Assembly: GCA_036250225.1 (NCBI GenBank) | Contig: JAPZLL010000003.1 | Location: 1,054,001-1,118,000, forward strand | DNA: 64,000 bases | From: Cercophora sp. LCS_1 | Lineage: Eukaryota > Ascomycota > Sordariomycetes > Sordariales > Lasiosphaeriaceae | Direction of reading: 5' to 3' | In this document: piece after piece, positions 45,910 to 55,851 of the stretch | Layout: the number at the start of each line of letters is the position of its first letter | How positions within the stretch are numbered: position 1 is the stretch's first letter | Translations under genes and position numbers: made by a program | Notes under the pieces: model-generated | Databases searched by the model: none | What the model was told of the DNA's origin: nothing | The model's input: the letters and a program-made list of their open reading frames with translations, nothing else

Positions 45910-47015
45910 ATGCCTCCTGCCATTAGAACTACCCCTGATTCTGACGAGCCGCCCATCAAGCGGCTCCGTGTGGAGAGGCCGCAACACCCTATTGTTCCTC
46001 CCTTAGTAAAGCTTCAGTCCCCACGGGGCACATTTGATAGCGCGAGGGAGTTTGCCTCGTCGTCATCCAGGAAGCAGTATCCAGACCGAGCCATCTCTTT
46101 CCGCGGCCTATTGTTCAAACAGAAAAAGCCCGAGGCCACCCCGGATCGAGGATCGGCTTTACGCAAAACACCTGGTCCCAGAACCTCGATTGCGCCCATC
46201 TTCAAGCAGAATGTTGCCTCCGCTTTTGAGGATGAAGATGCCCCGAGTCAACCTTTTACCTTCACTCTACAGCCACCAAGGGAGCCGACGCCAGACACCG
46301 ACCCTGAAGACATGCTTCAACAGCTCAAGAGTATGCTCCCTGTTCCTGGCGTATGAAACGAAAATCTGACCATGGGCTTCAGAGCATTATGTAAACACAG
46401 CGGAAACGCTCGGTGAGCGTGTCCAAATGCGGATGGACCAGGGGCACGACGCTCTTTGCCGCAAGCTCCTCGATGCCGTTAAAGGCGAAGACGCCTTTCT
46501 TGCCGAAATAGACAAGCAACACAATATCCTCTGCCGTCCCTTGTCAGAGTATGTCATTCGTTCGACACTTGTTGATCCAGCCAGTGGCGAGGTTGACCCG
46601 GCCCAGGAAATCATGGTTGATAAACTTGTCACTGATGCTCAGCAACAACTCATCAAGTACGAGAGAGAACTTGGAGGACTTTGGAAGGAGTGGGAAGCTG
46701 CAGAGGCTGAGGTGGATAGGGTGTATCGCGAGACAACCGCCGAAGGGCATTTTGGACAAGGAGGGAACAAAGGCGTGGCTAGGATCTCAGAGATGCTGGA
46801 TAAGTTCCGGGACGCCATAGAGAAGGAAGTCGAGGACGCAGAGGGAGACATTAACGAGTTGAGTAAGGCGGCCTTGGCAATGGCCAAAGAGATTGAGAAG
46901 GTGAGTAGCCAGTCATGGTGGGATGCTAGATCTCGAACTGACGTCTGCCCAGGATTACCGAAAGGCGACATTGCCCGATCTTCGCGTCTTCTTCCAGTCG
47001 ATTGACGAGCCCTGA
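45910..47015 (+). CDS. unrecognised nuclear-type coiled-coil protein
   Basis: Exons 45910-46330, 46383-46900 and 46953-47015 give 333 aa. The first intron (52 bp) has a TCTGAC branch point. The N-terminal 140 residues are disordered, basic and Pro-rich (PPIKRLRVERP could be a nuclear signal; FRGLLFKQKKPEATPDRG). From about 141 the protein is strongly helical and charged, with coiled-coil character (ETLGERVQMRMDQGHDALCR; QQLIKYERELGGLWKEWEAA; MLDKFRDAIEKEVEDAEGDI). The last exon gives a compact end, DYRKATLPDLRVFFQSIDEP. The layout resembles small kinetochore or chromatin-complex subunits, but no family could be assigned. The exon model is sound; the function is unknown. Confidence 0.75.
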
Positions 47016-47266
47016 GCCAGTCTACGGGGGCTTTCAGTAGTTGATAAGCCCAATCTGGGAAGCTAACTTGGAGTTTTCTGCTTGGGAAGTTTTGAGGTAA
47101 ACCTGTGGGGGGAGAGCATGCTGAGTATGAAGCTCGTGTAGCTTAATGGCATTTGTGCAATGCAATGACAGGGCGAGACGGAGTTGAGATTACAATACGG
47201 GCTAATTTGCTACACTATCCTCACAACCAGACATTTTCCAGTATCCCAACACCTCGTCAAGCCTCC

Positions 47267-48028
47267 CTATGCTCTCCTCCGAAAGAAGTCCTCTAATGTA
47301 TCCCTTACGAATCTCCCCACCTCTTCTGGCCGACTCAACATGACCGTGTGCCCACCTTCGACCTCCCGCAACGTCGCCTCCCCGCCAGTATCCTTCACCA
47401 AGCCAACCAACATCTTCTACATCTCAACAGGCAAAGCCTGATCCCCCGTCGTAGCAAAAACCAACTCGGCGCATCTATCCACGCCAACGCCTTCAAAGAC
47501 TGCGTCCCTAGCCTCGCCACCATCCTCTCCTGCTGAGGAGGCAGGCAAATCATGAAAAAAAAAAAAAAAAAAAAACTGCCTAGGATCAGCAACCAACACA
47601 GCAAACCCACTCTCGCTATCCGCCTTCCACGACGGAGGCGGCTTCCCGCCCGTTGGATCGAGGAATGCCATGCGCGTTTGCGCGGATCCCGTCGTGGTCA
47701 TTGCGAAACCAAGAACGTAGCCCTTTCCTGGCTCCCGGTCAGCAATGGCAGCAGGGAGGGTGGGGCGCTTTGCTGCGCTGTGACCTGGTAATGCGCCGTA
47801 TGAATGGACGACTAGGACTACCTCGTTTCCGAGGGCAGTTTCGGGTGTGATGACGGTGCGGACGGCCGTTATGCCGTCGTGGACGGTGCCGTGGGGGGAG
47901 TCGGTTGCTACGGAGGGGATGGAGACGGATATGGTTTTGAGATTTGGGGGTAGGTGGGAGACTGCGGTGTCCCAGACTGTGGGGGGGAACCAGGCGCCGT
48001 GGATGTAGATCAGAGTTGGGGTGGGCAT
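47267..48028 (-). pseudogene. decayed alpha/beta-hydrolase gene
   Basis: The frame from 48028 starts like an intact alpha/beta-hydrolase (MPTPTLIYIHGAWFPPTVWD) with the nucleophile elbow VVHSYGALPG and the conserved GFAMTTTGSAQTRMAFLDPT. It is then broken. An A21 run at 47555-47575 (sense T21) inserts seven Phe. Just after it, a tandem AGGC duplication at 47539-47546 shifts the frame: the conserved continuation QQERMVARLGTQSLKALAW is readable only in the next frame. A second shift returns to the first frame for FATTGDQALPVEM, where TAG (47417-47419) sits at a position that reads on as KMLVGLVKDTGGEATLREVE to a natural stop at 47267. The domain's C-terminal His region (GGHTVMLSRPEEV) is beyond the stop. 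No splice sites repair this. Assembly error at the homopolymer could explain the A21 but not the duplication and the stop. Confidence 0.75.
47555..47575 (+). repeat. A21 homopolymer in the hydrolase pseudogene
   Basis: Twenty-one A on the plus strand, read as seven Phe codons on the pseudogene strand. The length is a multiple of three, so by itself it does not shift the frame. Confidence 0.95.
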
Positions 48029-48551
48029 TTGTTGAAGGGGACGAGGGGTTCAGGGGATGGGAGGAGGAAGTGAAGGATAGAGGGGAGGAAGAGAAAGAAG
48101 TGAATGGCGGGGAGCAGAATGTAGTGATGTTGGGGGAGGAATAGATGGCTTTTTTAATCTGTTTGAAGGGAGGTGGTAACGTGGAGTTTGGCGTGGGCTG
48201 GCGTGGACAGTAGACCACCTACAGCGTGTATGTCAACTGAATGTTATGTGAACCCGGCCACTCCCGGACCGGCAGAGTCAAGAAAACAGGGGCCGGTTCC
48301 GGGGTCTTCTCGCCCCGCTGCAGTCCGTCGTGTGTCTTGAACCATCTGTTCCCGTTCTTGGCGCCCCGAGGGCTCGCAGCTTGTTTTCTAGCTCACGATT
48401 TGCGCGCGGCGAGATATTGATTTCCAAAAAAGTTCTAGATTCAAACGCAATGCTTTCTGTAGATGGGCTGGACAATATCAACACCTCCAAAACGCCAAGC
48501 CTCGTGTCATGCCGCCGCCGACCAACGATGCTGAATGCTCCTATTTTGATC
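48029..48551. other. intergenic: pseudogene upstream side and aminotransferase 3' flank
   Basis: 523 bp with G-rich sequence next to the pseudogene start (48030-48130). No gene is visible. Confidence 0.5.
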
Positions 48552-49902
48552 CTACTCCTTGGTAACCACAACGCCCCATTCGTGCTGTTCGTTTCCGTAC
48601 ATGATATCCATCATCCATCCCTTCAGCTTGGCTGTGTAGTCGCCAATCTCCCCGGTATTACCCATGGGAATCGACACATCCTTGCCACGGTGGTGAATCA
48701 GCGACACAGGGCAGACGAAGAACTAGCGGGTAGTCAGTAATGAATCCATATAGGTGCTTCGAGAGGGGAAAACAGACAGCAGTGCCGGCCGCAAAGGCCT
48801 CAACGATCCTTCCTTCCCGATCAGCCTCGAGAACTTCGTCGATCGTATATCGTCGCTCCACAACCTCAAGATCACCACCCAGCCTCTCCTTTGCCAACTC
48901 GACGATGCTACGGCGTGTCACGCCGTCCAAGATCAACCTGTCATCGAGAGGGGCTGTCACCAGCTGCGTCTTGCCCTCCTTCGTCTTCCAAACCACGAAG
49001 AAGTTACTCGCGCCAGCCTCGGTGCAGTATGCCTCGGGTCCATACAGCCAGAGGATCTGACCGAAGCCGCGCGCGCGTGCCTCCTGGGTAGCAAGGAGAC
49101 TAGGCCCGTAGTTCGCGCCGACCTTGGCGTAGCCGAAACCACCAACCCAAGCGCGGACCATGTCCTCGGGACTGGTGTGGAGCCTCATGCCGCCGGCGGG
49201 GGAATCCATGCGCGGCATGAAGCTGAGAGTGATGAAAAGCAGGGCTTCCTTGGGTGCCTGGACGCCTAGTTGCGGCTGCGTGCCGATGACGGCCGGCCGC
49301 ACGTAGAGGAAGGAGCCGGGACGGGAGCGAGGCAGCCATTTTGGCCCATCGACTGCCGCGAGCTTGATGATAAGCTTCTCCAGCTCCTCGGGCTCAAAGC
49401 CCGGAAGGGAGATGCGGAGAGTCGACATCAGCATACGCTTGGCGTTGAGATTGGGACGGAACAGGCGCAGCTTGCCATCGAAGCCGCGGAAGAGCTTGAG
49501 ACCCTCGAAACACTCTGTTGCGTAGTGAAGCACTGAAGCCGTCGGCATCAGGCTCAGGGGCCCGTAGGGCTTGAGCTCAGGGGATTCCCACCCAGTGGCA
49601 GCGCGCCACGTGCAGGTGATCATATGGTCTGTGCAAATAGTCTCGTTCCCCGAGTTGGCAGTTGCCTCGTCTGGGACCTCACGCGCCGTAAGGTCGGCGA
49701 GCTTGACCGTCAGCTTGGAGGCATCGAGCTCCCCAGGCTTGGCCGCGCTGCCATTGGTGCCGTTGGCGTGGCCGTTGGTGTGCCCATTGGTTTTGCCGTT
49801 TGTGGAGGGCGTCTGCTCAGCTATCCTGTGATCGAGGGCCGACGAGGTGAGGTCTACATCCTGCTCGCCCGCATGGTCCTTGGGCGTCGTTTGAGTCATC
49901 AT
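48552..49902 (-). CDS. branched-chain amino acid aminotransferase, probably cytosolic
   Basis: Exons 49902-48778 and 48722-48552 (intron 55 bp) give 431 aa. The N-terminal 55 residues are polar and low in complexity (NGKTNGHTNGHANGTNG) and do not look like a mitochondrial presequence, so a Bat2-like cytosolic form is more likely than Bat1-like. The PLP fold-type IV core is complete: LHYATECFEGLKLFRGFDGK, the Lys motif GGFGYAKVGANYGPS (Lys at about 260), GPEAYCTEAGASNFFVVW and DGVTRRSIVELAKERLGG. Exon 2 supplies FFVCPVSLIHHRGKDVSIP and the usual end. Reaction: last step of Leu, Ile and Val synthesis and first step of their breakdown, with 2-oxoglutarate/glutamate as partner. The intron donor is the weak GTCTGT. 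Two adjacent ATGs (49902, 49899) are possible starts. Confidence 0.94.
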
Positions 49903-51911
49903 TCTGACTTGTGGTGTGGGCCGGGTGAAAAAGCAGGGCAGGGTAGGGAGCGTGTGTCGAAGGAGACAAATCTAGACGGTGCCTGGCCTGGCAGAACAAT
50001 GAGGGAGGGACAGTCGGCTTGCGGGACGTGGCACAAAGATATGGGAGATAAAAAGAAGACCACGAGGGGACAGGTGACCGAGAGCCGTTGAGAAAGCTTC
50101 CAATTAAGGTTCTGGAAGACCAGATAAGTAAAACAATGTCGGCTCTAGGTCGGCACGGCGGTGGCAGGTGACCCATTGGCCAATTGGCGCTTCCTGGGGC
50201 TCCCCAGTCAAGTGGAGGGCGTAGACGAACATGATGTCAAAACTCGATGCACCCCTGGAGGAGCCGGGGGCCACTTGGCGCCCTAAAGCAGGCAAAGTAT
50301 CGGTCTGGGTCCCTTCTATGCCGGAGGTAGGCGCTATGTCCGCTTCTACAACCTGGCAAGCCGACATAAAAGGACCCGAGAATCCGCTCGTGCCGTGACA
50401 GTACCGCAACGTCCGGCAAAGGTGGCATGCTATGGCCATCCCGCGGCAAGGACGGCTGCGGCGTCATCCGTGGGGCTACTGTTGGCGATACCGGTATATC
50501 GTTTCATCTGTCCGAGCTCGCACCGTAGCCCCGATCGCGGCAGCGCGGGAGGCGAACATTGTCGCCCTCTGAGTCAAGAGGATGGCACAACATCCCGAAG
50601 GAGGCGAGCCTTGCGGAGCCGCACTGCTAGGCTCTGCGAGCCCACAATATCTCGTTGCCGACCTCGCACATTTGCTGAAGCGTTTGATCCAAGCATGGTA
50701 TAGAGAATAAATTCCCCACCGCCTCCCGGTGAATTGACCATTGAAGAGCATGGGACTGGATGAATGACCGATACAAGACGCGGGCAAGCGTCGTTGATGG
50801 AGTGTGTGGAATTTTCCGAATCAGTGGGCGGAATCTGTGATTTGACGGCGATTGGGCCGAGGATAGCCGCGACCCCGGCGGCTTCTTTATCGCGACCTTT
50901 TAGCGCCATTCCCCGAACAACGTCAGCACCTTCCTTCCGTGCCGCCTCCACTGCGGGATGCCAGCTGGCGGATGGATTGGGGGTGAGAGCTTGGGGGTCG
51001 AGCCTTCCCCGGGCTTGACTTCCTTCCCGGGGTCAAGCGCTAGCCACACCTGAGGCCCGATCGGGTTCGGGATCGCAACCCACCGGAACTGTGCCGATCG
51101 TCCTCGATTTCCAGATAAGAGACCTATCCCGCTGCCAGCTTGCCGAACCCGTCCTGCCGTCTGCTGTTGTTCCTCGGCAGCTCCAGCAGGCACGTCCACG
51201 TGGAAATTGGGCTGTCCAGGCGGACTGACACTGCGTCATCCCTCTTCTCGTGTCGACCCGTTGGGGCGCTCATCGAATGCCAGCAAGCACTCTGTCTGAT
51301 GGAGTGTCATCGCCCCTGCATCGACTTGACACGCAGCCATGACAGTGGCTGTGGCTTGCCTGAGAAGGTCGCCGGGATGGACCCGAGCATCCATCATCCG
51401 CTGGATGTTGTCGAGATGAGGACGAAGCCTTCCGGTGGGTGATCCGTGACCGGCGTGGTGTCGCCGCACTCTCGTTTTTTCTTCGGGGTGAATCCTGTCG
51501 TGCAACGATCCTGTAAGCGTGGAGTTGACGCGCTGACCAGACGCTCTCCAGCCAGGTTCAGAAGAGCCACAGCTCGCATACCGGATCCTGTTTTCCCTTT
51601 TTCGGGTAAATATATGCCTGTCATCTAGTGATGCCAGATGGCACAAGCCGGAAGCGCTATGCTGCACGTCTGCGTCCTGCCGCCGTGATTGGCCCCCTGA
51701 GCATCACCAAGTCGTGTGGTTGTCGCCCAACCTGCCCGAACCCCAACCCCGAACCGCAAATGCTCAGGTACTTCTTCACCTTGAACTGCAGTCTGTATTC
51801 GCTGCATTTTTAAACCGTGTATATCGCGCAGTCCCCCATGACCGGGTCATCCGCCAAGTTACTTTCTTTTTCTACGCCTCCTCATCTGTCGTTTGCGAGA
51901 AGGACCCAGCC
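49903..51911. other. 2-kb intergenic: promoters of the aminotransferase and the next gene
   Basis: Divergent start codons flank this region. CCAAT-type motifs cluster near 50175-50187. Short open frames on both strands overlap each other and show no protein character. No RNA gene is visible. Confidence 0.45.
50175..50187. promoter_or_regulatory. CCAAT-box cluster upstream of the aminotransferase
   Basis: ATTGG at 50175-50179, CCAAT at 50180-50184 and ATTGG at 50183-50187 overlap in a compact inverted arrangement, about 275 bp upstream of the aminotransferase ATG. CCAAT is the core bound by the fungal HAP (NF-Y) complex. Function is inferred. Confidence 0.4.
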
Positions 51912-54014
51912 ATGTCGACCAAGGATTCAAAAGAGTCCAAGGAGCCCAAGGAGCTAAAGCACCGCCCCGAGGCCCTCCGGCAGCCCCAGCGGAAGGACTC
52001 GTTCACCACGGTCCTGACGTACCTGCAGGGAAAGACGCTGCCCCCTCGAGTGGCTTCTACACCCTCGACAGCCTCGTCCACCCCGACCCAATCCGCCCCG
52101 GCCTCACCGGTTCAGGGGTTATCAAAGCCACGGAGGCACAGCCATGGCCCCGACATCAAGAAGAAGGCACGTAAAAGTTCAACTACGTTTCGAAGGTTTT
52201 CCTTGTCGAGTCTCGCAGGGATCCAGGAGGGAGCAGGTACTAAGACAAAGCAATCGAAGGCGCCAGAAGGACCACAGGGAACAACAGCAACAACGACAGC
52301 CCCCAAGACAGCCAAAAGCGGCTCTTCGGAGAAAATTAATAAGACGATCCGAGAAACACCGGAGCTTCGAAAGAAGAAGTCGCAAAATGAGCTTGCCGGG
52401 AACGGCCAGGAGACGAAAGCTCCAAGGTACAATCCCATCACGCCAAGTTCGGGAGCCGGGGATTGGACAAGACTGACCATGCTGGTATGCAACTGTAGGT
52501 CACCTCCACCGATGCCCAAGTCTATCCTGCGCGTTTCAAGCCCTGATGGGACTAGACCGCCCCCAAGGCACATACGCTCCTATTCCACCTCGGCAGCGAA
52601 TCCCGAGTTTGGGCAGCTAGCAGACGCCACCGGATTATGCCCCATCTCCCCTACTGACTCTTTGTTTGCCGGGTCGAACCCGGAATCTGGCACCCTGTCA
52701 CAACCGACCTCGCCTGTTCTCCGGCCTCTGTCACCTGGCGCCACTGTGCGGTTCGCCAAGGCAACCGTACATCGAGTAGATGTTGGGCCTGGGCGACGTT
52801 TCGCCCCAGTAAGACGCAGGAGTAAGAGCACCGTGACATACATTGCGCCTTTGGATCCCGTGTCCAATGCGCCCAAGGTCCACTTACAGAGCCCCACAAA
52901 GCTTCGACGCCACCAAGAGAACCAAAAGGCCATGGGCAGGTATTGGCAGCGCACCGAAGAGGAAGAGGCACAGTGGAGAGCAGAGGCGGAAAGGCGAGCG
53001 GCCGAAGAAGCAGAAAGATATCGTGCCGAGCCGGCAAGCCCCCCCTCCAAGGCAGTAGAGCCACATCAGCAGTCCTGGGCGGCGAGGCTCACAGCGCTGG
53101 ACAAGCTGCCCCCTTTAGACACTGTTACCATTCCACTCCTGGACAAGACTGAGTCGTTAGCCAAGTCGGATGCCGACGACAAGTTGGAAACCGTCCTGGC
53201 ATCGGATTCGGATGATTCTGATGCCGAGTCGGACGGCGGTGCGAGCACTGCCGTGGATGATTTAGACGTATCGATTAGCCCGGCAAAGCCGATCGCTGCC
53301 CGTGAAAAGGGACGCAGTGCCGCTGAGACGAGGAAAACCGAGACGGGAGGATCATCTAACGCAGGAGAAGCTTCAGGAGGATCTCAAGGAGGTGCTGTTT
53401 TGGCCCCAGTGGAGCCAGAAAGGGAACAGGGAAAACAGGGGCCAGAGGAGGACGACAATCCAGCTACAGGGACCTCAGACAATGTCTCGACGGAGAGCGC
53501 CGCGACGCGGGCTCTCGCACAGGAAACTACCACAAAGGTCGGCACGCAGGTTCAAGCACTGGCACCAACAGCGAAAGCAGCCGAGCAACCAAAGGCCGAG
53601 CCAATAGCCGGGGGTGCGGTCTTGGACAAGCCAACAAAGCCAGAAATGAAGAAGGAATCCGCGACAGCCCCCGCCGTATCAGTAAGGACAGACGGAGTTG
53701 CTCGGCCACTCAAGGCAGAAACGCCTCGACCACAAGCAGCTCCGTCGGCGATAACGAAACCATCACCCACCACAACAACGACCAAAGCACCAGTCCAGCC
53801 CGGGCCCGAAAATCCTAGGAGGTTTAGCCGGCACCTGGAACGATCTTTTTCTCCAGAGCCGTTCAGAGAGAGGTCGCTGTCCAGGCCTTCATCCCCGGCC
53901 CTTAAGCACAAGAAGTCCATGGCCTCTCTTGCAGGTGGAAATCACCTCCATCTGTCCGGAAGTCGAAGGGCCCGACGGTATCTTGGTGACCAAAAACAAG
54001 AGATCGCGGCGTAG
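51912..54014 (+). CDS. unrecognised low-complexity protein, 700 aa
   Basis: A single open frame from ATG 51912 (GCCATGTCG context). The frame is open further upstream, but the N-terminus MSTKDSKESKEPKELKHRPE begins naturally here. The protein is almost entirely disordered, rich in Ser, Pro, Ala, Lys and Glu. Short motifs stand out: RKDSFTTVLTYLQGKTLPPR (about 27-46), KKARKSSTTFRRFSLSSLAG (about 84-104), TVRFAKATVHRVDVGPGRRF and TYIAPLDPVSNAPKVHLQSP (about 275-330), and a charged helix QENQKAMGRYWQRTEEEEAQ. Near the end FSRHLERSFSPEPFRERSLS and SPALKHKKSMASLAGG look like phosphorylation-rich docking motifs. The segment TRLTMLVCNCRSPP near 52480 looks unlike its surroundings, so a small unrecognised intron there is possible. 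Function unknown. Confidence 0.65.
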   Translation: MSTKDSKESKEPKELKHRPEALRQPQRKDSFTTVLTYLQGKTLPPRVASTPSTASSTPTQSAPASPVQGLSKPRRHSHGPDIKKKARKSSTTFRRFSLSSLAGIQEGAGTKTKQSKAPEGPQGTTATTTAPKTAKSGSSEKINKTIRETPELRKKKSQNELAGNGQETKAPRYNPITPSSGAGDWTRLTMLVCNCRSPPPMPKSILRVSSPDGTRPPPRHIRSYSTSAANPEFGQLADATGLCPISPTDSLFAGSNPESGTLSQPTSPVLRPLSPGATVRFAKATVHRVDVGPGRRFAPVRRRSKSTVTYIAPLDPVSNAPKVHLQSPTKLRRHQENQKAMGRYWQRTEEEEAQWRAEAERRAAEEAERYRAEPASPPSKAVEPHQQSWAARLTALDKLPPLDTVTIPLLDKTESLAKSDADDKLETVLASDSDDSDAESDGGASTAVDDLDVSISPAKPIAAREKGRSAAETRKTETGGSSNAGEASGGSQGGAVLAPVEPEREQGKQGPEEDDNPATGTSDNVSTESAATRALAQETTTKVGTQVQALAPTAKAAEQPKAEPIAGGAVLDKPTKPEMKKESATAPAVSVRTDGVARPLKAETPRPQAAPSAITKPSPTTTTTKAPVQPGPENPRRFSRHLERSFSPEPFRERSLSRPSSPALKHKKSMASLAGGNHLHLSGSRRARRYLGDQKQEIAA

Positions 54015-54367
54015 GCTTTCCCTTACGGGCCCCCATCCCATCGTCCACCATCACTCGTTTTTGGGCTTAAGTGTGCAGCATAGTGTAGAACCCAAAAAGC
54101 TCCTTTGTGTAGTGTAGTAACATTGTCATCGTGTCTCTCAATACAGCAGATACATCTTCGAACCTATCAAGACAACGCTCTTGCTCCCAAGTGCCTGAGA
54201 CGGGGTATATGAAGCAAATCGCACCGTCACGGTCATGCTTGCCCCCCGTAAATGACCAAAAGAAATCGTGGTATCTAGATCCAGTAAAACACAGCCAACC
54301 CAATCCTATCAACCAAACTCCGGCTCCCATGTTGTTGTTGAACTAACCCCAAACGAGATGATGATGA
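54015..54367. other. short intergenic, convergent 3' ends
   Basis: 353 bp between two convergent stop codons. No feature was recognised. Confidence 0.5.
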
Positions 54368-55851
54368 TCACATCAGACCTCCTAGCACTACCTTCCCTAC
54401 GTTTGCCACCTCGCTCTTGACGCCAGCCCTGCTGGTGTCCTCGAATTCTTTGATGATATTCTGGATCAAGATCTTCCTGACTCTAGCGTCCACTTTGGAG
54501 AACAGGTCTGCCACGTTTCCGCTGCATTCCCTCGGCGTAGGCATCAGTACCAGCAGCCTTGTGTAGGTATCGATCAGGACATCACACAATGTGGCGAAGG
54601 TCTCAAAAAAGTCGGGGTCAAACGGCAGACTGGGTGTCAAAAGATGCGTATACTCCTCGCCTGGCAACAGGTCCGTCTCGGACGACGCAAAGTTGATGAC
54701 GCTTGCGGGAGGGACTGATGGTGCGACACTGCCGCCGCCCGAGGAGCTCGGTAGGGAAACGGTGCTCCCCGGGTCCGGAAGGTCGAGCGGGAGACCCGTA
54801 TCTAAAGCAACAGGTCCGGAGCCAGCGCTGACGCTCCCCGAAGTGGCATTGCTAGACCGTCGACCTTTGGCGAGGGACGGCGTGGTACGGCGGAACATGT
54901 GGGGGAGGCGGGCGCGGGAGAGCGACGAGGCCGAGGTGCCCGTCTCGGAATGGAGGGCTTGGAAGGCCTCGAATTCTACAAAGAGGGTGTAGAGCGAGCG
55001 GAGGAAGTCGGCGGCGTTGTTCGAGTTGAGATCGGTAACCGTCGGGAGAGAAATGCCAAGGAGGAGGTAGTTTGTTGCGCGGCGGGCGAGCTTGCGGCTG
55101 TCAAAGTAGGCCATCCGGACGATCTCCGGTTTGTCGAACTGGACGGTATTGAACCAGTACACTTTTCCCTCATGGCTAAATCCGCGTATTAGTCTCTGCT
55201 TCAGAAGGGCGAGGGTTGTGCGGAGGCAACATACGCTTTGCGGAGGTAGTCTAGGGTTGATATTCGCTTGTTCACCGTGTCGAGGATGTTGTTGTGGATA
55301 ACGCTCAGCTCACTCGACTGGCCGGGCAGGACGGAGGCGGGCGGCCCCAGCTGACCACCCGAAGCGGCCGAGTAGCCGTTCACCGGGGTGGGCGCGGTCC
55401 GGCTCAGCATTTTCGAGAAGCTGTCGATCGAGGCAGGCGACTGGAGGGCTTCGGTGTCACGCGAAAGTTTGGCAGCGGCGGCAAGTGCAAAATCGGGAAG
55501 CGGCGGGATCGAGTTGTCGCCAGAGGTGACTAGCTGAAGGCCAGAGGTGGAGCCATTCGCACCCGACGAGTTGGCGCGTTTCTTGCTCGACTTGCTCGGG
55601 GATGAGGCTGAGAAGGATGCTTTGCGGCCAAACGAAGGTCGCCGGTCGCGATCCTTGTGGAGAAGATTGGGTTGGCGGGGGCTGCTGTCGATGCCTGCAA
55701 GAGACGCAGACACGGCGTCCCCCGAGCTTGTTGTTGGTCGCGCTTTGGACGGAGAGCCTGAGGTGAGGTTGCTACTGCCGTTTCCGCTACCGAAGAGGGA
55801 TGAAAAGAATGGAGCGGCGGCCTGTGTCGGCGTTGCCCCCGACCGCTGCAT
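54368..55851 (-). CDS. unrecognised protein with conserved-looking helical blocks
   Basis: Exons 55851-55235 and 55175-54368 (intron 59 bp) give 474 aa. The first 150 residues are Ser-rich and disordered (FFSSLFGSGNGSSNLTSG; RPSFGRKASFSASSPSK). A folded region starts at about 190: NNILDTVNKRISTLDYLRKA, across the intron HEGKVYWFNTVQFDKPEIVR, then RATNYLLLGISLPTVTDL and AADFLRSLYTLFVEFEAFQA. A disordered insert (about 280-365) follows, then a second helical block FFETFATLCDVLIDTYTRLL and LFSKVDARVRKILIQNIIKE to the end. The two blocks with a loop between them suggest one domain with an insertion. I could not name the family. No membrane segment or signal is visible. Confidence 0.75.
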
